Assembly (NCBI GenBank): GCA_038209965.1
Contig: JBBQXF010000029.1
Span: 1 to 43,790 of the forward strand
DNA length: 43,790 bases
Direction of reading: 5' to 3'
Source of the DNA: JALONO01 sp038209965
Lineage (GTDB): Bacteria; Bacteroidota; Bacteroidia; Cytophagales; Thermoflexibacteraceae
Made by a program: the position numbers and the translations under genes. Shown piece by piece: positions 25,465-33,242 of this stretch (position 1 is its first letter; every line of letters begins with the position of its first letter). The notes under the pieces were generated by a model. The model saw nothing but the letters and a program-made list of their open reading frames with translations, was not told the origin of the DNA and made no database searches.

Positions 25465-26226
25465 TTATTTGGTCTTGTTATTCAGATAATCGAAGAATCT
25501 GGCCAGATCTGTTGCTGATTTGAGGTTCAAATTAGCCGATTTGAGGTATTCAACCCATTGACCATCATCTTTGAGCACTTTTAGCACTGCTTTTTCGCTG
25601 GGCTTGATTTTGATAAAATCGGTGCTGTCGGTTGGCAAAGTGATAAGATATTGGCTAAACGGCACATATTCATCATAGGACCGGCCCGAGCTGTACCCGC
25701 CCTTGAAATCAGCTTTTAGTAGATCTTTGCTATGCTTGACCAGTAAATTATAGGAGCCTTCGGCCAATACTTGATAAAAGTCGGCTTTGGTTTCCCCCTT
25801 GGGCTGCATTTTGCGGAAATAGATTACCATCTCTGGGGTAGGCTTGATGACAAAATAAGTGATGGTTTTTTTGTCAACAATAATCGAATCTCCATTGGCC
25901 ACTCGCCGGATCACCACTTCATCGCTATGCGTATTGAGCTTGAGCAAGATGTCTTCATACTTGCGGTCATTGAGTAAAAACAGGTCGGCCTTAAACCACT
26001 CATCGAGCAGGTAAGGGCTATTTTTCACTCCCTCATAACGGCCATCGAAAGTTCGAACTGCTGCGTTACTGCCCCCGGCCCCATTGGCCCCCCCAATGGT
26101 ATTCAGGTTGGTTTGGGCGTCAAACCCAATCGGCCCGTTTTGGGCGGGCGGGGTTTTCTTGGTTTGGGCTTGGGCGGCCCCATCCAGTACCAACAGGATG
26201 AAGAGTACAAGGATGGTTGGTCTCAT
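25465..26226 (-). CDS. Secreted protein of unknown function
   Basis: The 253-residue protein has a signal peptide (MRPTILVLFILLVLDGAAQAQ). A Gly/Ala/Asn-rich low-complexity stretch at about 35-55 follows, then a domain starting D-G-R-Y-E-G-V-K-N-S-P-Y-L-L-D-E-W that is rich in beta strands. The same opening pattern occurs in many uncharacterised Bacteroidota exported proteins. No catalytic motif is seen. It is probably periplasmic or outer-membrane associated. Confidence 0.7.
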   Translation of the reverse strand: MRPTILVLFILLVLDGAAQAQTKKTPPAQNGPIGFDAQTNLNTIGGANGAGGSNAAVRTFDGRYEGVKNSPYLLDEWFKADLFLLNDRKYEDILLKLNTHSDEVVIRRVANGDSIIVDKKTITYFVIKPTPEMVIYFRKMQPKGETKADFYQVLAEGSYNLLVKHSKDLLKADFKGGYSSGRSYDEYVPFSQYLITLPTDSTDFIKIKPSEKAVLKVLKDDGQWVEYLKSANLNLKSATDLARFFDYLNNKTK

Positions 26227-26289
26227 GAGATCAATGGATGATGAAAAGGTAAATATCGGCTATTTGAACAATAGTTACAAGGTGCGGGG

Positions 26290-27246
26290 TTATAATTGGT
26301 AAACGATCCGCAACTGATAACCCTCAAAAGCCTTGCGCACTGCCCTGAAGTCGCGGGTGAAACCTAAAATAAAACCGCCACCCCCGGCCCCGCACAGTTT
26401 CAGGTGCCAGTCGTCCGTTTCTAGGCCCCGCCGCCAGAGATCTTGGTAAAGCGTGGGGATCATTTGTTCCAAATGGCGGTACTGGAACGCGGAAAGTTGC
26501 TTGAGATCTTCAAACAGGGGATCAACTTCGCCGGCCAAAAAGTGGTTGATGCAATTGTCATTGTGAACCATTAATTCGTTTTGGCACAATTCCTTGAAAG
26601 CCGGAGTGCGGCATTTTTCCAAAAATAAGTTGACCAATGGCTCGGTTTTGCGTGGCCGCCCGGTATTGAGCAAAAAAACTGCCCCCTGTCCGCCCGCAAA
26701 ACTGGGAATTTGGGCGGTTTCGATCTCGGTTTTAGACCGGATGAGCAGCGGCAGGTTGAGGTAGCAGATCAATGGATCCACTCCAGAGCTGGACCCGTGG
26801 AAATGGGACTCCATTTCAGAAAACACCTGCTTGAGCTGTAAAATTTCTTCGTTGGTCGGCTGACCGTTATGGATCACTTTCTGATAGACGTAGCGGTCGT
26901 AGAGGCTGGCCGTGAGCGCGCCCGAACTGCCCACGCCAAATCCTTGGGGAATGTTGGACTGAAAGTAAAGCCCCTGAGCTACATCAAATTCAAAGGACAT
27001 AATATCAAAGTCGGTGCTGAGGGCATTCTGTTGGGTCTTGAGTTTTAGGTATTCGCAGAAAGTCTTCAGTTCCCGGTTGGAATGGTCGATCCGCCGCGAG
27101 GCATCCGTAATGTGCTTGATGACCAGCCGGCCCTCAAACAGGTGATAGGGCACTGCCAATCCCATCGAGTGGAGAATGATGCTATATTCGCCAAAGAGCA
27201 ATAATTTGGAATAAAAAACCGGTGATTCGTTTTTTGCCAAAAACAT
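26290..27246 (-). CDS. Mevalonate kinase-like GHMP kinase
   Basis: A 318-residue GHMP-superfamily kinase. It has the substrate-side K-L-L-L-F-G-E-Y-S near the N-terminus, the ATP loop G-V-G-S-S-G-A at residues 104-110, and the C-terminal L-C-G-A-G-G-G-G-F motif. The F-G-E-Y/H start and a later H-x-x-S-S-G-V-D-P (substrate Asp) fit mevalonate kinase of the isoprenoid mevalonate pathway. A sugar or galactokinase-like substrate is less likely. ATG at 27246 is preferred to the TTG three codons before. No decarboxylase or HMG-CoA gene is near. A well-spaced promoter lies just upstream. Confidence 0.8.
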   Translation of the reverse strand: MFLAKNESPVFYSKLLLFGEYSIILHSMGLAVPYHLFEGRLVIKHITDASRRIDHSNRELKTFCEYLKLKTQQNALSTDFDIMSFEFDVAQGLYFQSNIPQGFGVGSSGALTASLYDRYVYQKVIHNGQPTNEEILQLKQVFSEMESHFHGSSSGVDPLICYLNLPLLIRSKTEIETAQIPSFAGGQGAVFLLNTGRPRKTEPLVNLFLEKCRTPAFKELCQNELMVHNDNCINHFLAGEVDPLFEDLKQLSAFQYRHLEQMIPTLYQDLWRRGLETDDWHLKLCGAGGGGFILGFTRDFRAVRKAFEGYQLRIVYQL

Positions 27247-27271
27247 AGTGCACAAACTGGTGGATAAAAAT

Positions 27272-27304
27272 AAAAACTAAGAGGGCAATAAATACCCGAC
27301 CAAA
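27272..27304 (-). promoter_or_regulatory. Putative promoter of the mevalonate kinase gene
   Basis: On the minus strand TTTG is followed after 21 bases by TAGTTTTT, five of six fixed -7 positions. A leader of about 20 bases precedes the ATG at 27246. Confidence 0.4.
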
Positions 27305-27394
27305 GTGGATTTTAGGGCAGTCAATTGAACAAATGCCTAAAAATCAAACTAATCAGTCAGGGAAATCTCTAAAAAGAAGGAATTGGTCAATGGG

Positions 27395-27436
27395 AAAAAT
27401 TTAGCATGGTTGGTGATACAGCTTCCAACCATGCTA
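27395..27436 (-). terminator. Intrinsic terminator downstream of the DUF1838 gene
   Basis: A perfect 12-bp stem, TAGCATGGTTGG with CCAACCATGCTA, has an 11-base loop. On the minus strand it is followed by AATTTTT. It lies about 70 bases after the DUF1838 stop at 27508. Confidence 0.8.
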
Positions 27437-27507
27437 TAAAACACACAAACAGTTGCATTTTAAAGATCAACTAAACTAGGGCAATTGTTTTTTCCCATTG
27501 CCAACCT

Positions 27508-28422
27508 TTATTTCTTGGTTTTTTTGGCTTCCATTACTTTCTTGAAATAAGACCAACTGGTTTCGTTGGGGCGGGTGTCATCCACGGGCGGGGCGGTGGT
27601 ATAAATGGGGTAGTTGGCCTTGATCTCGGCTTTTAGCACTTCTGGCAGGTCGTCCCAAGTCTTGAGCTTTTTGCCCAGGCCCGAGAAGATGAGCTGGCCG
27701 GCCCGGTCACCCATTTCCATCCAAGGCAACCATTTGGACACCCGGTTCCAGGCCACAATCCCTTCCGAAGAATTTTTGGTGGGATCCAGCAGGTCGGCCT
27801 CACTGCAAACAAAGTTGAAAATCTCGATAGCTTGATAAGTGCCACCCACAAATTCTTGATAGTCGCCGGCCAAGGGGTTACTATAAAAAAGTGGCACTTC
27901 GGTGGTCATAAAAAACATCCCTTCCTTGAACTGACCGGATATTTTGAACGGCGTGGTGCCGTTGGCATTGGCAAACGTGGGGCGCGAGTTGACGGGATCA
28001 TTGGCAATGTGCATCACTTCGGCATCTTTGCCGGTCCAGGGATTTTTCCATGTTTTCAGCACTTGTTTGGTCTGGGGATCCATGTAGAGCAGCAGCTCGC
28101 GCGATACCATCCGATAGCCATACCCTTTTTCCGGGTCGGTCATAGTTTGGGCCGCCCTTACGTTCATGGCGATGTAAGTGAACAGCAACCGGTCTTTTTC
28201 GCCCGGCACGCGACTGAATACATTGCCCTCCCACCAGTAAGTGACCGATTCACCATCTTGTAGGCTAGCTTGAAGTTTGCGCATTATTTTGACCGCATCT
28301 TCGGGCTTATTGGCATCTAGGCGAGGTGGCGGAAATGTGTTTTTCCCTTTTTTCTGGGCTTCGACCAGCGGGATGCTCGAGACAAAAAGGAGCAGACAGA
28401 TCAATAAGTTCTTCATATTCAT
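27508..28422 (-). CDS. DUF1838 family exported protein
   Basis: This 304-residue protein has a signal peptide (MKNLLICLLLFVSSIPLVEAQ). It carries the DUF1838 pattern: V-T-Y-W-W-E-G-N-V-F-S-R-V-P-G-E near the start, then S-R-E-L-L-L-Y-M-D-P-Q-T, T-W-K-N-P-W-T-G and A-N-D-P-V-N. It is a periplasmic or surface protein of unknown function. ATG at 28416 is an equally good start. It lies 61 bases downstream of the amidohydrolase gene on the same strand and is followed by a terminator, so the two could form a unit. Confidence 0.78.
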   Translation of the reverse strand: MNMKNLLICLLLFVSSIPLVEAQKKGKNTFPPPRLDANKPEDAVKIMRKLQASLQDGESVTYWWEGNVFSRVPGEKDRLLFTYIAMNVRAAQTMTDPEKGYGYRMVSRELLLYMDPQTKQVLKTWKNPWTGKDAEVMHIANDPVNSRPTFANANGTTPFKISGQFKEGMFFMTTEVPLFYSNPLAGDYQEFVGGTYQAIEIFNFVCSEADLLDPTKNSSEGIVAWNRVSKWLPWMEMGDRAGQLIFSGLGKKLKTWDDLPEVLKAEIKANYPIYTTAPPVDDTRPNETSWSYFKKVMEAKKTKK

Positions 28423-28483
28423 GGTTCAGGAGTTTTAGTCAAAGGCAAGTTTACGGTACCGGCAGGTGATTTCCAATGATCGG

Positions 28484-29785
28484 TCAGTTTTTCACCAATT
28501 GTCCACCCTTGAATACGAGTTTTATTTGCCGGATGTCGCTGATTTGTTGGGAAGGATCGCCGGTTACCACCACTAGATCGGCCAGCAGTCCAGCGCGGAT
28601 CCGCCCTTGATCAGGCAAACCGAACACTTGGGCATTGACTGCGGTGGCGGCCCGTAACACCGCCAATGGTGGCATGCCGTAGTCCACCATGAGTTCCATT
28701 TCGCGGGCGTTGTCGCCGTGGGCAAACACGCCCACATCGCCCCCAAAACAGATCGTCACCCCGGCGGCTAGGGCCAGCCGGAAGCTTTCCCGTTTTTGTT
28801 GGATGTGCTCCGGTGTTGGGTCAGTTCCCTTTTTCCAGCCTCGATATTGCGCCACCGCGTCGGAGGCGGCCAAAGTGGGGCACAGTGCAACGCCATTTTG
28901 TTTCATCAACTGGAACACCCCGGGCGTGCCATTGTCCCCGTGCTCGATGGTGCTCACCCCTGCCAGTACGCAGCGGCGCATGGCCTCGGCAGTTTGGGCA
29001 TGGGCAGCCACGTAGCGGCCACTGCTCCGGGCGGTTTCCACGATCAATTTAAGTTCGGTTTCGGTAAAAGTGGGCCGGGGATCCCCCCGCAGCCCCCAGC
29101 GATAATCGGCATATACCTTGATGAAATCGGCACCTTGGCCAATTTGCCGCCGCACGGCCTTAATCAGGTCGTCGATGCCGTCAGCCTCCTCGGCTCCCTG
29201 CGGCACGACCACCCCGGGGCTGAATCCCTTGGGCCCGTAGCTCCCCGTGGCCACCAGTGCGCGCGTGCACACGCTTAAACGCGGGCCAGCAATGATGCCT
29301 TTCTCGATGCTTTGTTTGATGCCCACATCGTCATATTCGGCTCCCTCGGTGCCCAGATCGCGCAGCGTAGTAAACCCGGCCGCTAGAGTGGCCCGGGCAT
29401 GGTTGGCGGCCCGGAGGGTGCGCTCGGCCCGCGATTCGTTCAGGACTTGGGCATCCCATGCTGTTTCGTCGTAGGGATGGAGCAGTAAATGGCCGTGGCC
29501 CTCGATGAGGCCGGGCAATAGCGTTTCGGTGGGTAGATCCAGCACGTTGGCCCCAGCGGGCACGGTGATCCCGGCGGTTGGACCGGCCGCGACTATCCGC
29601 TCCCCACGGACCACCACTGTCCAACCAGTGTGCATTTGTTCCCCGTCAAACACCCGGGCAGGGCGCAGCACTACGTCGCGGATTGGTGGCTGGGCTTGGG
29701 CTAGATTAGTCAATAAAAACAAAAGTAGGACAAACAGGCCCAAGTAAGGAGCAACCAAGCGGGTGAATGGAACCAAGAATAACAT
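28484..29785 (-). CDS. Exported metal-dependent amidohydrolase (imidazolonepropionase-like)
   Basis: The 433-residue protein starts at ATG 29785 with a signal peptide ending in L-A-Q-A-Q. It has the amidohydrolase TIM-barrel signatures: L-P-G-L-I-E-G-H-G-H (metal His-x-His), H-A-Q-T and I-E-H-G (later His), G-G-D-V-G-V-F-A-H-G (metal Asp), and the closing G-R-I-R-A-G-L-L-A-D-L-V-V. Relatives include imidazolonepropionase-related and prolidase-type enzymes that cut small amides or peptides; the substrate is unknown. The reading frame continues upstream to 30346 but overlaps xylA, and that extension is a shadow. DUF1838 follows downstream. Confidence 0.88.
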   Translation of the reverse strand: MLFLVPFTRLVAPYLGLFVLLLFLLTNLAQAQPPIRDVVLRPARVFDGEQMHTGWTVVVRGERIVAAGPTAGITVPAGANVLDLPTETLLPGLIEGHGHLLLHPYDETAWDAQVLNESRAERTLRAANHARATLAAGFTTLRDLGTEGAEYDDVGIKQSIEKGIIAGPRLSVCTRALVATGSYGPKGFSPGVVVPQGAEEADGIDDLIKAVRRQIGQGADFIKVYADYRWGLRGDPRPTFTETELKLIVETARSSGRYVAAHAQTAEAMRRCVLAGVSTIEHGDNGTPGVFQLMKQNGVALCPTLAASDAVAQYRGWKKGTDPTPEHIQQKRESFRLALAAGVTICFGGDVGVFAHGDNAREMELMVDYGMPPLAVLRAATAVNAQVFGLPDQGRIRAGLLADLVVVTGDPSQQISDIRQIKLVFKGGQLVKN

Positions 29786-29961
29786 AACGGAGAATTGTTG
29801 GCCGGAGCTAAGCATTTTGGGCGAATATGGGGCAATGATGCAAGGTAAGAAGTTGGTGGCCCAATGCTCCGTTGACAAATCACTGGTGGTTCGCTGCCAA
29901 CTGCCCTCTTTGGCCCTGATCCGGTTCTTGTTCAATACAATGGCACATTGCCCAAGCCAAC

Positions 29962-29995
29962 AAAAAAACCGGATCGGCGTACCAACCCGGTTTTT
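29962..29995 (-). terminator. Intrinsic terminator of xylA
   Basis: The arms AAAAACCGG and CCGGTTTTT form a 9-bp stem with a 14-base loop; on the minus strand it is followed by seven T. It lies about 25 bases after the xylA stop. A related GATCCGGTTCTTGTT at 29917-29931 could pair alternatively. Confidence 0.75.
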
Positions 29996-30017
29996 GTTCG
30001 TCGATGGGTATCCCAGT

Positions 30018-31355
30018 TTAGCGGATATATTGGTTGATAATATTCTCAAATAATTCCTGCTTGCCACTGATCTGCTTGGGCTCGGGGCTGGTGCTGGCCA
30101 GTTGGTGCAGTTGATCGAGGGTGAGTTTGCCCTGCTCAAAAGCGGCTCCATCCCCGCCATCGAACGAGGCATAGCGGGCTTGGCGCATTTTGTAATAGGG
30201 CGATTTGGCTTGCAGGTTGTGCGCAATGGTGAGTGCCCGGGCAAAGGCATCCATCCCGCCGATGTGAGCGTGGAACAAATCGTCCAGATCGGTGGAATTG
30301 CGGCGGGTCTTGGCATCGAGGTTGATGCCGCCCCTGCCAAAGCCACCCACTTCCAAGATGATGAGCATAGCTTCGGTCAGCTCGAACAGATCCACCGGAA
30401 ATTGGTCGGTGTCCCAACCGTTCTGGTAGTCACCCCGGTTGGCATCGATGCTGGCAAACACGCCCGAGTCGGCGGCCACCCGTAGTTCGTGCTGGAAACT
30501 GTGGTTGGCCAAGGTGGCGTGGTTGGTCTCGAGGTTGAGCCGGAAATCAGCCAAAAGGTCGAACTCGCGCAAGAAACCAATGCAAGTGGCAGCGTCGAAG
30601 TCGTATTGGTGCTTGCTAGGCTCGGCAGGTTTGGGTTCGATGTAAAAATGACCAGTAAAGCCCTGCTTGCGGGCGTAGTCGCGGGCCATGGTCAGGAAGC
30701 GGCCCAAGTGCGCCACTTCGCGCTTCATGTCGGTGTTGTGGAGGCTCATGTAGCCTTCGCGCCCGCCCCAGAAGGTGTAGCCCTCGCCGCCCAGCTCTAA
30801 GCAGACATCCAGCGCGAGTTTCACTTGCGCCCCGGCGTAGGCCACTACGCTAAAGTCGGGATTGGTGGCCGCGCCGTTCATGTAGCGCGGGTGGCTGAAC
30901 AGGTTGGCGGTGTTCCACAGCAGTTTTACCCCCGAGGCGCGCTGCTTTTCCTTGGCGTAATCCACCATGACCCGCATCCGGTGCTCCGATTCGGCCACAC
31001 TGCCGCCCTCGGCCACTACATCAAAGTCATGGAAGCAATAAAACTCAGCCCCGATCTTGGTGAAGAACTCAAAAGCGGCATCCATTTTATCTTTGGCGTT
31101 CCCGATCGGATCGGCGGCAATGTCCCAGGGAAAGTACTTAGTGCCGGGGCCAAAAGGATCGCTGCCGACTCCACAGAACGAGTGCCAATAGGCGATGGCA
31201 AACCGCAGGTGATCGCGCATGGTTTTCCCGGCCAGCAATTGATCGGGATTGTAATATTTAAAAGCCAGCGGATTGTCCGAATCTGGACCTTCATATTGGA
31301 TCGGGGCAATGCCCGGGAAATATTCCCGGTCGCCGAGGGTGAGGTGTAGTGCCAT
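30018..31355 (-). CDS. xylA: Xylose isomerase
   Basis: A 445-residue class II xylose isomerase, interconverting D-xylose and D-xylulose (and glucose/fructose) in the cytosol. The active-site His is in F-Y-C-F-H-D-F-D (His109). Metal and substrate residues appear in F-W-G-G-R-E-G-Y, F-Y-I-E-P-K-P, E-T-N-H-A-T-L and the C-terminal D-A-K-T-R-R. ATG at 31355 gives the standard N-terminus; the frame extends 45 codons upstream without family features. No xylulokinase, transporter or regulator is adjacent, so the gene seems to act apart from a xylose operon. A terminator follows. Confidence 0.95.
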   Translation of the reverse strand: MALHLTLGDREYFPGIAPIQYEGPDSDNPLAFKYYNPDQLLAGKTMRDHLRFAIAYWHSFCGVGSDPFGPGTKYFPWDIAADPIGNAKDKMDAAFEFFTKIGAEFYCFHDFDVVAEGGSVAESEHRMRVMVDYAKEKQRASGVKLLWNTANLFSHPRYMNGAATNPDFSVVAYAGAQVKLALDVCLELGGEGYTFWGGREGYMSLHNTDMKREVAHLGRFLTMARDYARKQGFTGHFYIEPKPAEPSKHQYDFDAATCIGFLREFDLLADFRLNLETNHATLANHSFQHELRVAADSGVFASIDANRGDYQNGWDTDQFPVDLFELTEAMLIILEVGGFGRGGINLDAKTRRNSTDLDDLFHAHIGGMDAFARALTIAHNLQAKSPYYKMRQARYASFDGGDGAAFEQGKLTLDQLHQLASTSPEPKQISGKQELFENIINQYIR

Positions 31356-31516
31356 GATGTTTGGTTGCTTTTGTGCCGCCAATTTTAATCTATTTGGTCG
31401 AGGGTTAAAAATGTGGCCGAAAAAAAGTGGCGGCAGCGGCAAAACCACGATTGCCTTTTTTTGGGTCATCGGGAAACGGCAGACCCACATACTTACTGGC
31501 TGCTTTGTCGCCTAAA

Positions 31517-31535
31517 CCGCCGGAAACCAAGCGGG
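31517..31535 (+). repeat. 19-base repeat shared with 34587-34605
   Basis: The sequence CCGCCGGAAACCAAGCGGG occurs here between xylA and the LolA-like gene, and again inside the M1 peptidase gene at 34587-34605. The ends CCGC/GCGG can form a short hairpin. It may be a chance match. Confidence 0.5.
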
Positions 31536-31548
31536 CTAAATGGCAGGA

Positions 31549-32289
31549 CTAGTGCTGCTGCTGGGCAAAATTGCGCAAGTGGGGAGCAAAAACGGCGGGT
31601 GCGAACGTTTCGTTGAGTTTGAAATCAACGGTCCGGGTGCGCCCGATGAGCTTACCATTGGCCAAATACTCGGCCACGACCGGGATCAACACGCCATTGA
31701 ACAGTTGGTAACTTTGATAAACCTTCACTAGTTCATCTTTTCCCGATGGCCCCACCAGCCGGGTGGCGAGCGGGTAGTGGTTTTTAACCCGGATGTAAGT
31801 GTAGATAAAACCACCGTCTGGCTCTGGGGTTTTGATTTCGTGGCAATTGATTCCTTGAAATTCCACTGGGCCGCTCAGTTGGCTCTGGGCCATCAGCTCA
31901 TCGTTAAACAGGATGTCCAAACTTGAAAAGTACCGGTAGCCGACCAGTTGCTCTTCCTTTTTCATTTTTACGGGCTGGCTCGATACGGTTGGATCCAGTT
32001 TCCAGTTGTTGTTGTGGTCATAACAAAACACATACTCAGTACTGTCCCTCACAATCACCCGCTTCATGGACAAAGGCCGTTTGGCGTACAATATGGCCCG
32101 CGCCCGGTACTTTCCCCACAGTTCTTCGGTTTCTTCGACGTAAGAACTGCTCTGTAGCCATTGGCCTTGGCTATCGCAGGTTTTGCGGAACTGGGCCAGT
32201 ACTTGGGCCAGCGATTGGGCTTGGGCCAAGCCATCCACCATTAGCCAGCCAATAAAAACCAGTATCTGAACGCAGCGCAAACGGGGCAT
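31549..32289 (-). CDS. LolA-like outer-membrane lipoprotein-sorting fold protein
   Basis: The 246-residue protein has a signal peptide (MPRLRCVQILVFIGWLMVDGLAQAQ). A beta-rich domain follows with alternating strands, including Y-F-S-S-L-D-I-L-F-N, C-H-E-I-K-T-P-E and G-V-L-I-P-V-V. This layout is seen in Bacteroidota proteins annotated as outer-membrane lipoprotein-sorting proteins (LolA/LppX-like open barrel). It is probably periplasmic; the cargo is unknown. It lacks a lipobox. The family call is from overall pattern rather than a diagnostic motif. It has a good -7 box and lies upstream of xylA on the same strand, with about 190 bases between. Confidence 0.6.
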   Translation of the reverse strand: MPRLRCVQILVFIGWLMVDGLAQAQSLAQVLAQFRKTCDSQGQWLQSSSYVEETEELWGKYRARAILYAKRPLSMKRVIVRDSTEYVFCYDHNNNWKLDPTVSSQPVKMKKEEQLVGYRYFSSLDILFNDELMAQSQLSGPVEFQGINCHEIKTPEPDGGFIYTYIRVKNHYPLATRLVGPSGKDELVKVYQSYQLFNGVLIPVVAEYLANGKLIGRTRTVDFKLNETFAPAVFAPHLRNFAQQQH

Positions 32290-32771
32290 AGATGTTAGAA
32301 AAAACAGACTAACAAAGGTAAGCTGGAGTTTTTAATTAGGCCAGCACTTTTTTGCGTTATAGCCTTGTCTGGCCACAGAACCTGCTCGGCAACACACCCT
32401 TTAGCGTCATTTTTTCGGCTAGCCACAGCAAACCAGTGTTCTCTGGATCCAACCAACGGAAATAGGCGAAAACTGCCCTCGTCCCAATTTCGCGTCCTCA
32501 AGTGCATTTGGGTTCCTTGCTTTGCGTCAAGTTGAGGTAATTGGCCTTGCCAAGAGTAAAATAGTTTGGGGGATTTTCCTGATCGGTGGGCTTGATTTTC
32601 AATAATTTATCGCGCTACTGGCGCGGTCCAATTTTGCTGGACAACAAAGGCCCCAATATTCTGAGGGCATAGAGCGCTTTCCTAGCCCAACTTTGGCTAT
32701 TTTCGCAAAACGAGGGGGCGCGGGGCATTGTAGATCCAGACCTGCCAAAAAACTTAAATCGATCCAAAACC
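32290..32771. other. Intergenic region between LolA-like and cytochrome genes
   Basis: About 480 bases with no credible gene. The LolA-like promoter box is at 32313-32320. A short GC hairpin (CGCGC/GCGCG) is at 32611-32625. TATTTTCG at 32698-32705 is a possible weak -7 box for the cytochrome gene. Nothing else stands out. Confidence 0.5.
32313..32320 (-). promoter_or_regulatory. -7 promoter box of the LolA-like gene
   Basis: The minus strand reads TACCTTTG, a perfect TAnnTTTG, 23 bases before the ATG at 32289. The -33 position has only CTGG. Confidence 0.4.
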
Positions 32772-33236
32772 ATGATAAAAAAGACCATTTTCATCTGCGG
32801 CATTTGGCTGAGCCTCTCGGGATGCGCGGGCGAACCAGCAAAGACGGCCCAGCAAGATACTCCCCCAACGGCCCAAGAAGTGCAAGTTCCCGCTCCGGTG
32901 CAAGTGCCGGCCGAGCTGCTGGCTGCGGGCAAAGCGGTCTATTCTGCCAACTGCCTAGCCTGCCACCAAGCTGATGGCAATGGGGTGCCCGGTCTGAACC
33001 CTCCCTTGGCTGGCTCGGAGTGGGTAACGGGCGACAAGGCCAAGCTGGTGGGCACGGTGCTGAACGGGCTGCGCGGCCCAATAACGGTAAAGGGCGAGCG
33101 CTACAATGGCGTGATGCCCCAACAAAGCCATTTGGCCGATGCCGATATTGCGGCTGCACTCACTTACGTGCGTAATAGTTTTGGCAACCAAGGCGACGTG
33201 ATCAATGCCGAAGACGTAAAGGCCGCCCGAAAATAG
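32772..33236 (+). CDS. Lipoprotein c-type cytochrome
   Basis: A 154-residue small electron carrier. The signal ends in lipobox L-S-G-C (Cys18). A Pro/Gln/Val-rich linker follows, then a class I cytochrome c domain with the heme motif C-L-A-C-H (Cys61, Cys64, His65) and a probable Met ligand in G-V-M-P (Met115). It is anchored to a membrane facing the periplasm. The partner oxidase or dehydrogenase is not in the window. It is convergent with the M1 peptidase gene, with six bases between. Confidence 0.92.
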   Translation: MIKKTIFICGIWLSLSGCAGEPAKTAQQDTPPTAQEVQVPAPVQVPAELLAAGKAVYSANCLACHQADGNGVPGLNPPLAGSEWVTGDKAKLVGTVLNGLRGPITVKGERYNGVMPQQSHLADADIAAALTYVRNSFGNQGDVINAEDVKAARK

Positions 33237-33242
33237 TCCGGT

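Noticed and set aside
29786..30346. 187-codon upstream extension of the amidohydrolase frame
   Set aside because: Overlaps xylA antisense, lacks family features, and a good signal peptide begins at 29785.
32295..32507. 70-codon minus-strand open frame before the LolA-like gene
   Set aside because: Overlaps the LolA-like promoter box and has no protein-like features.
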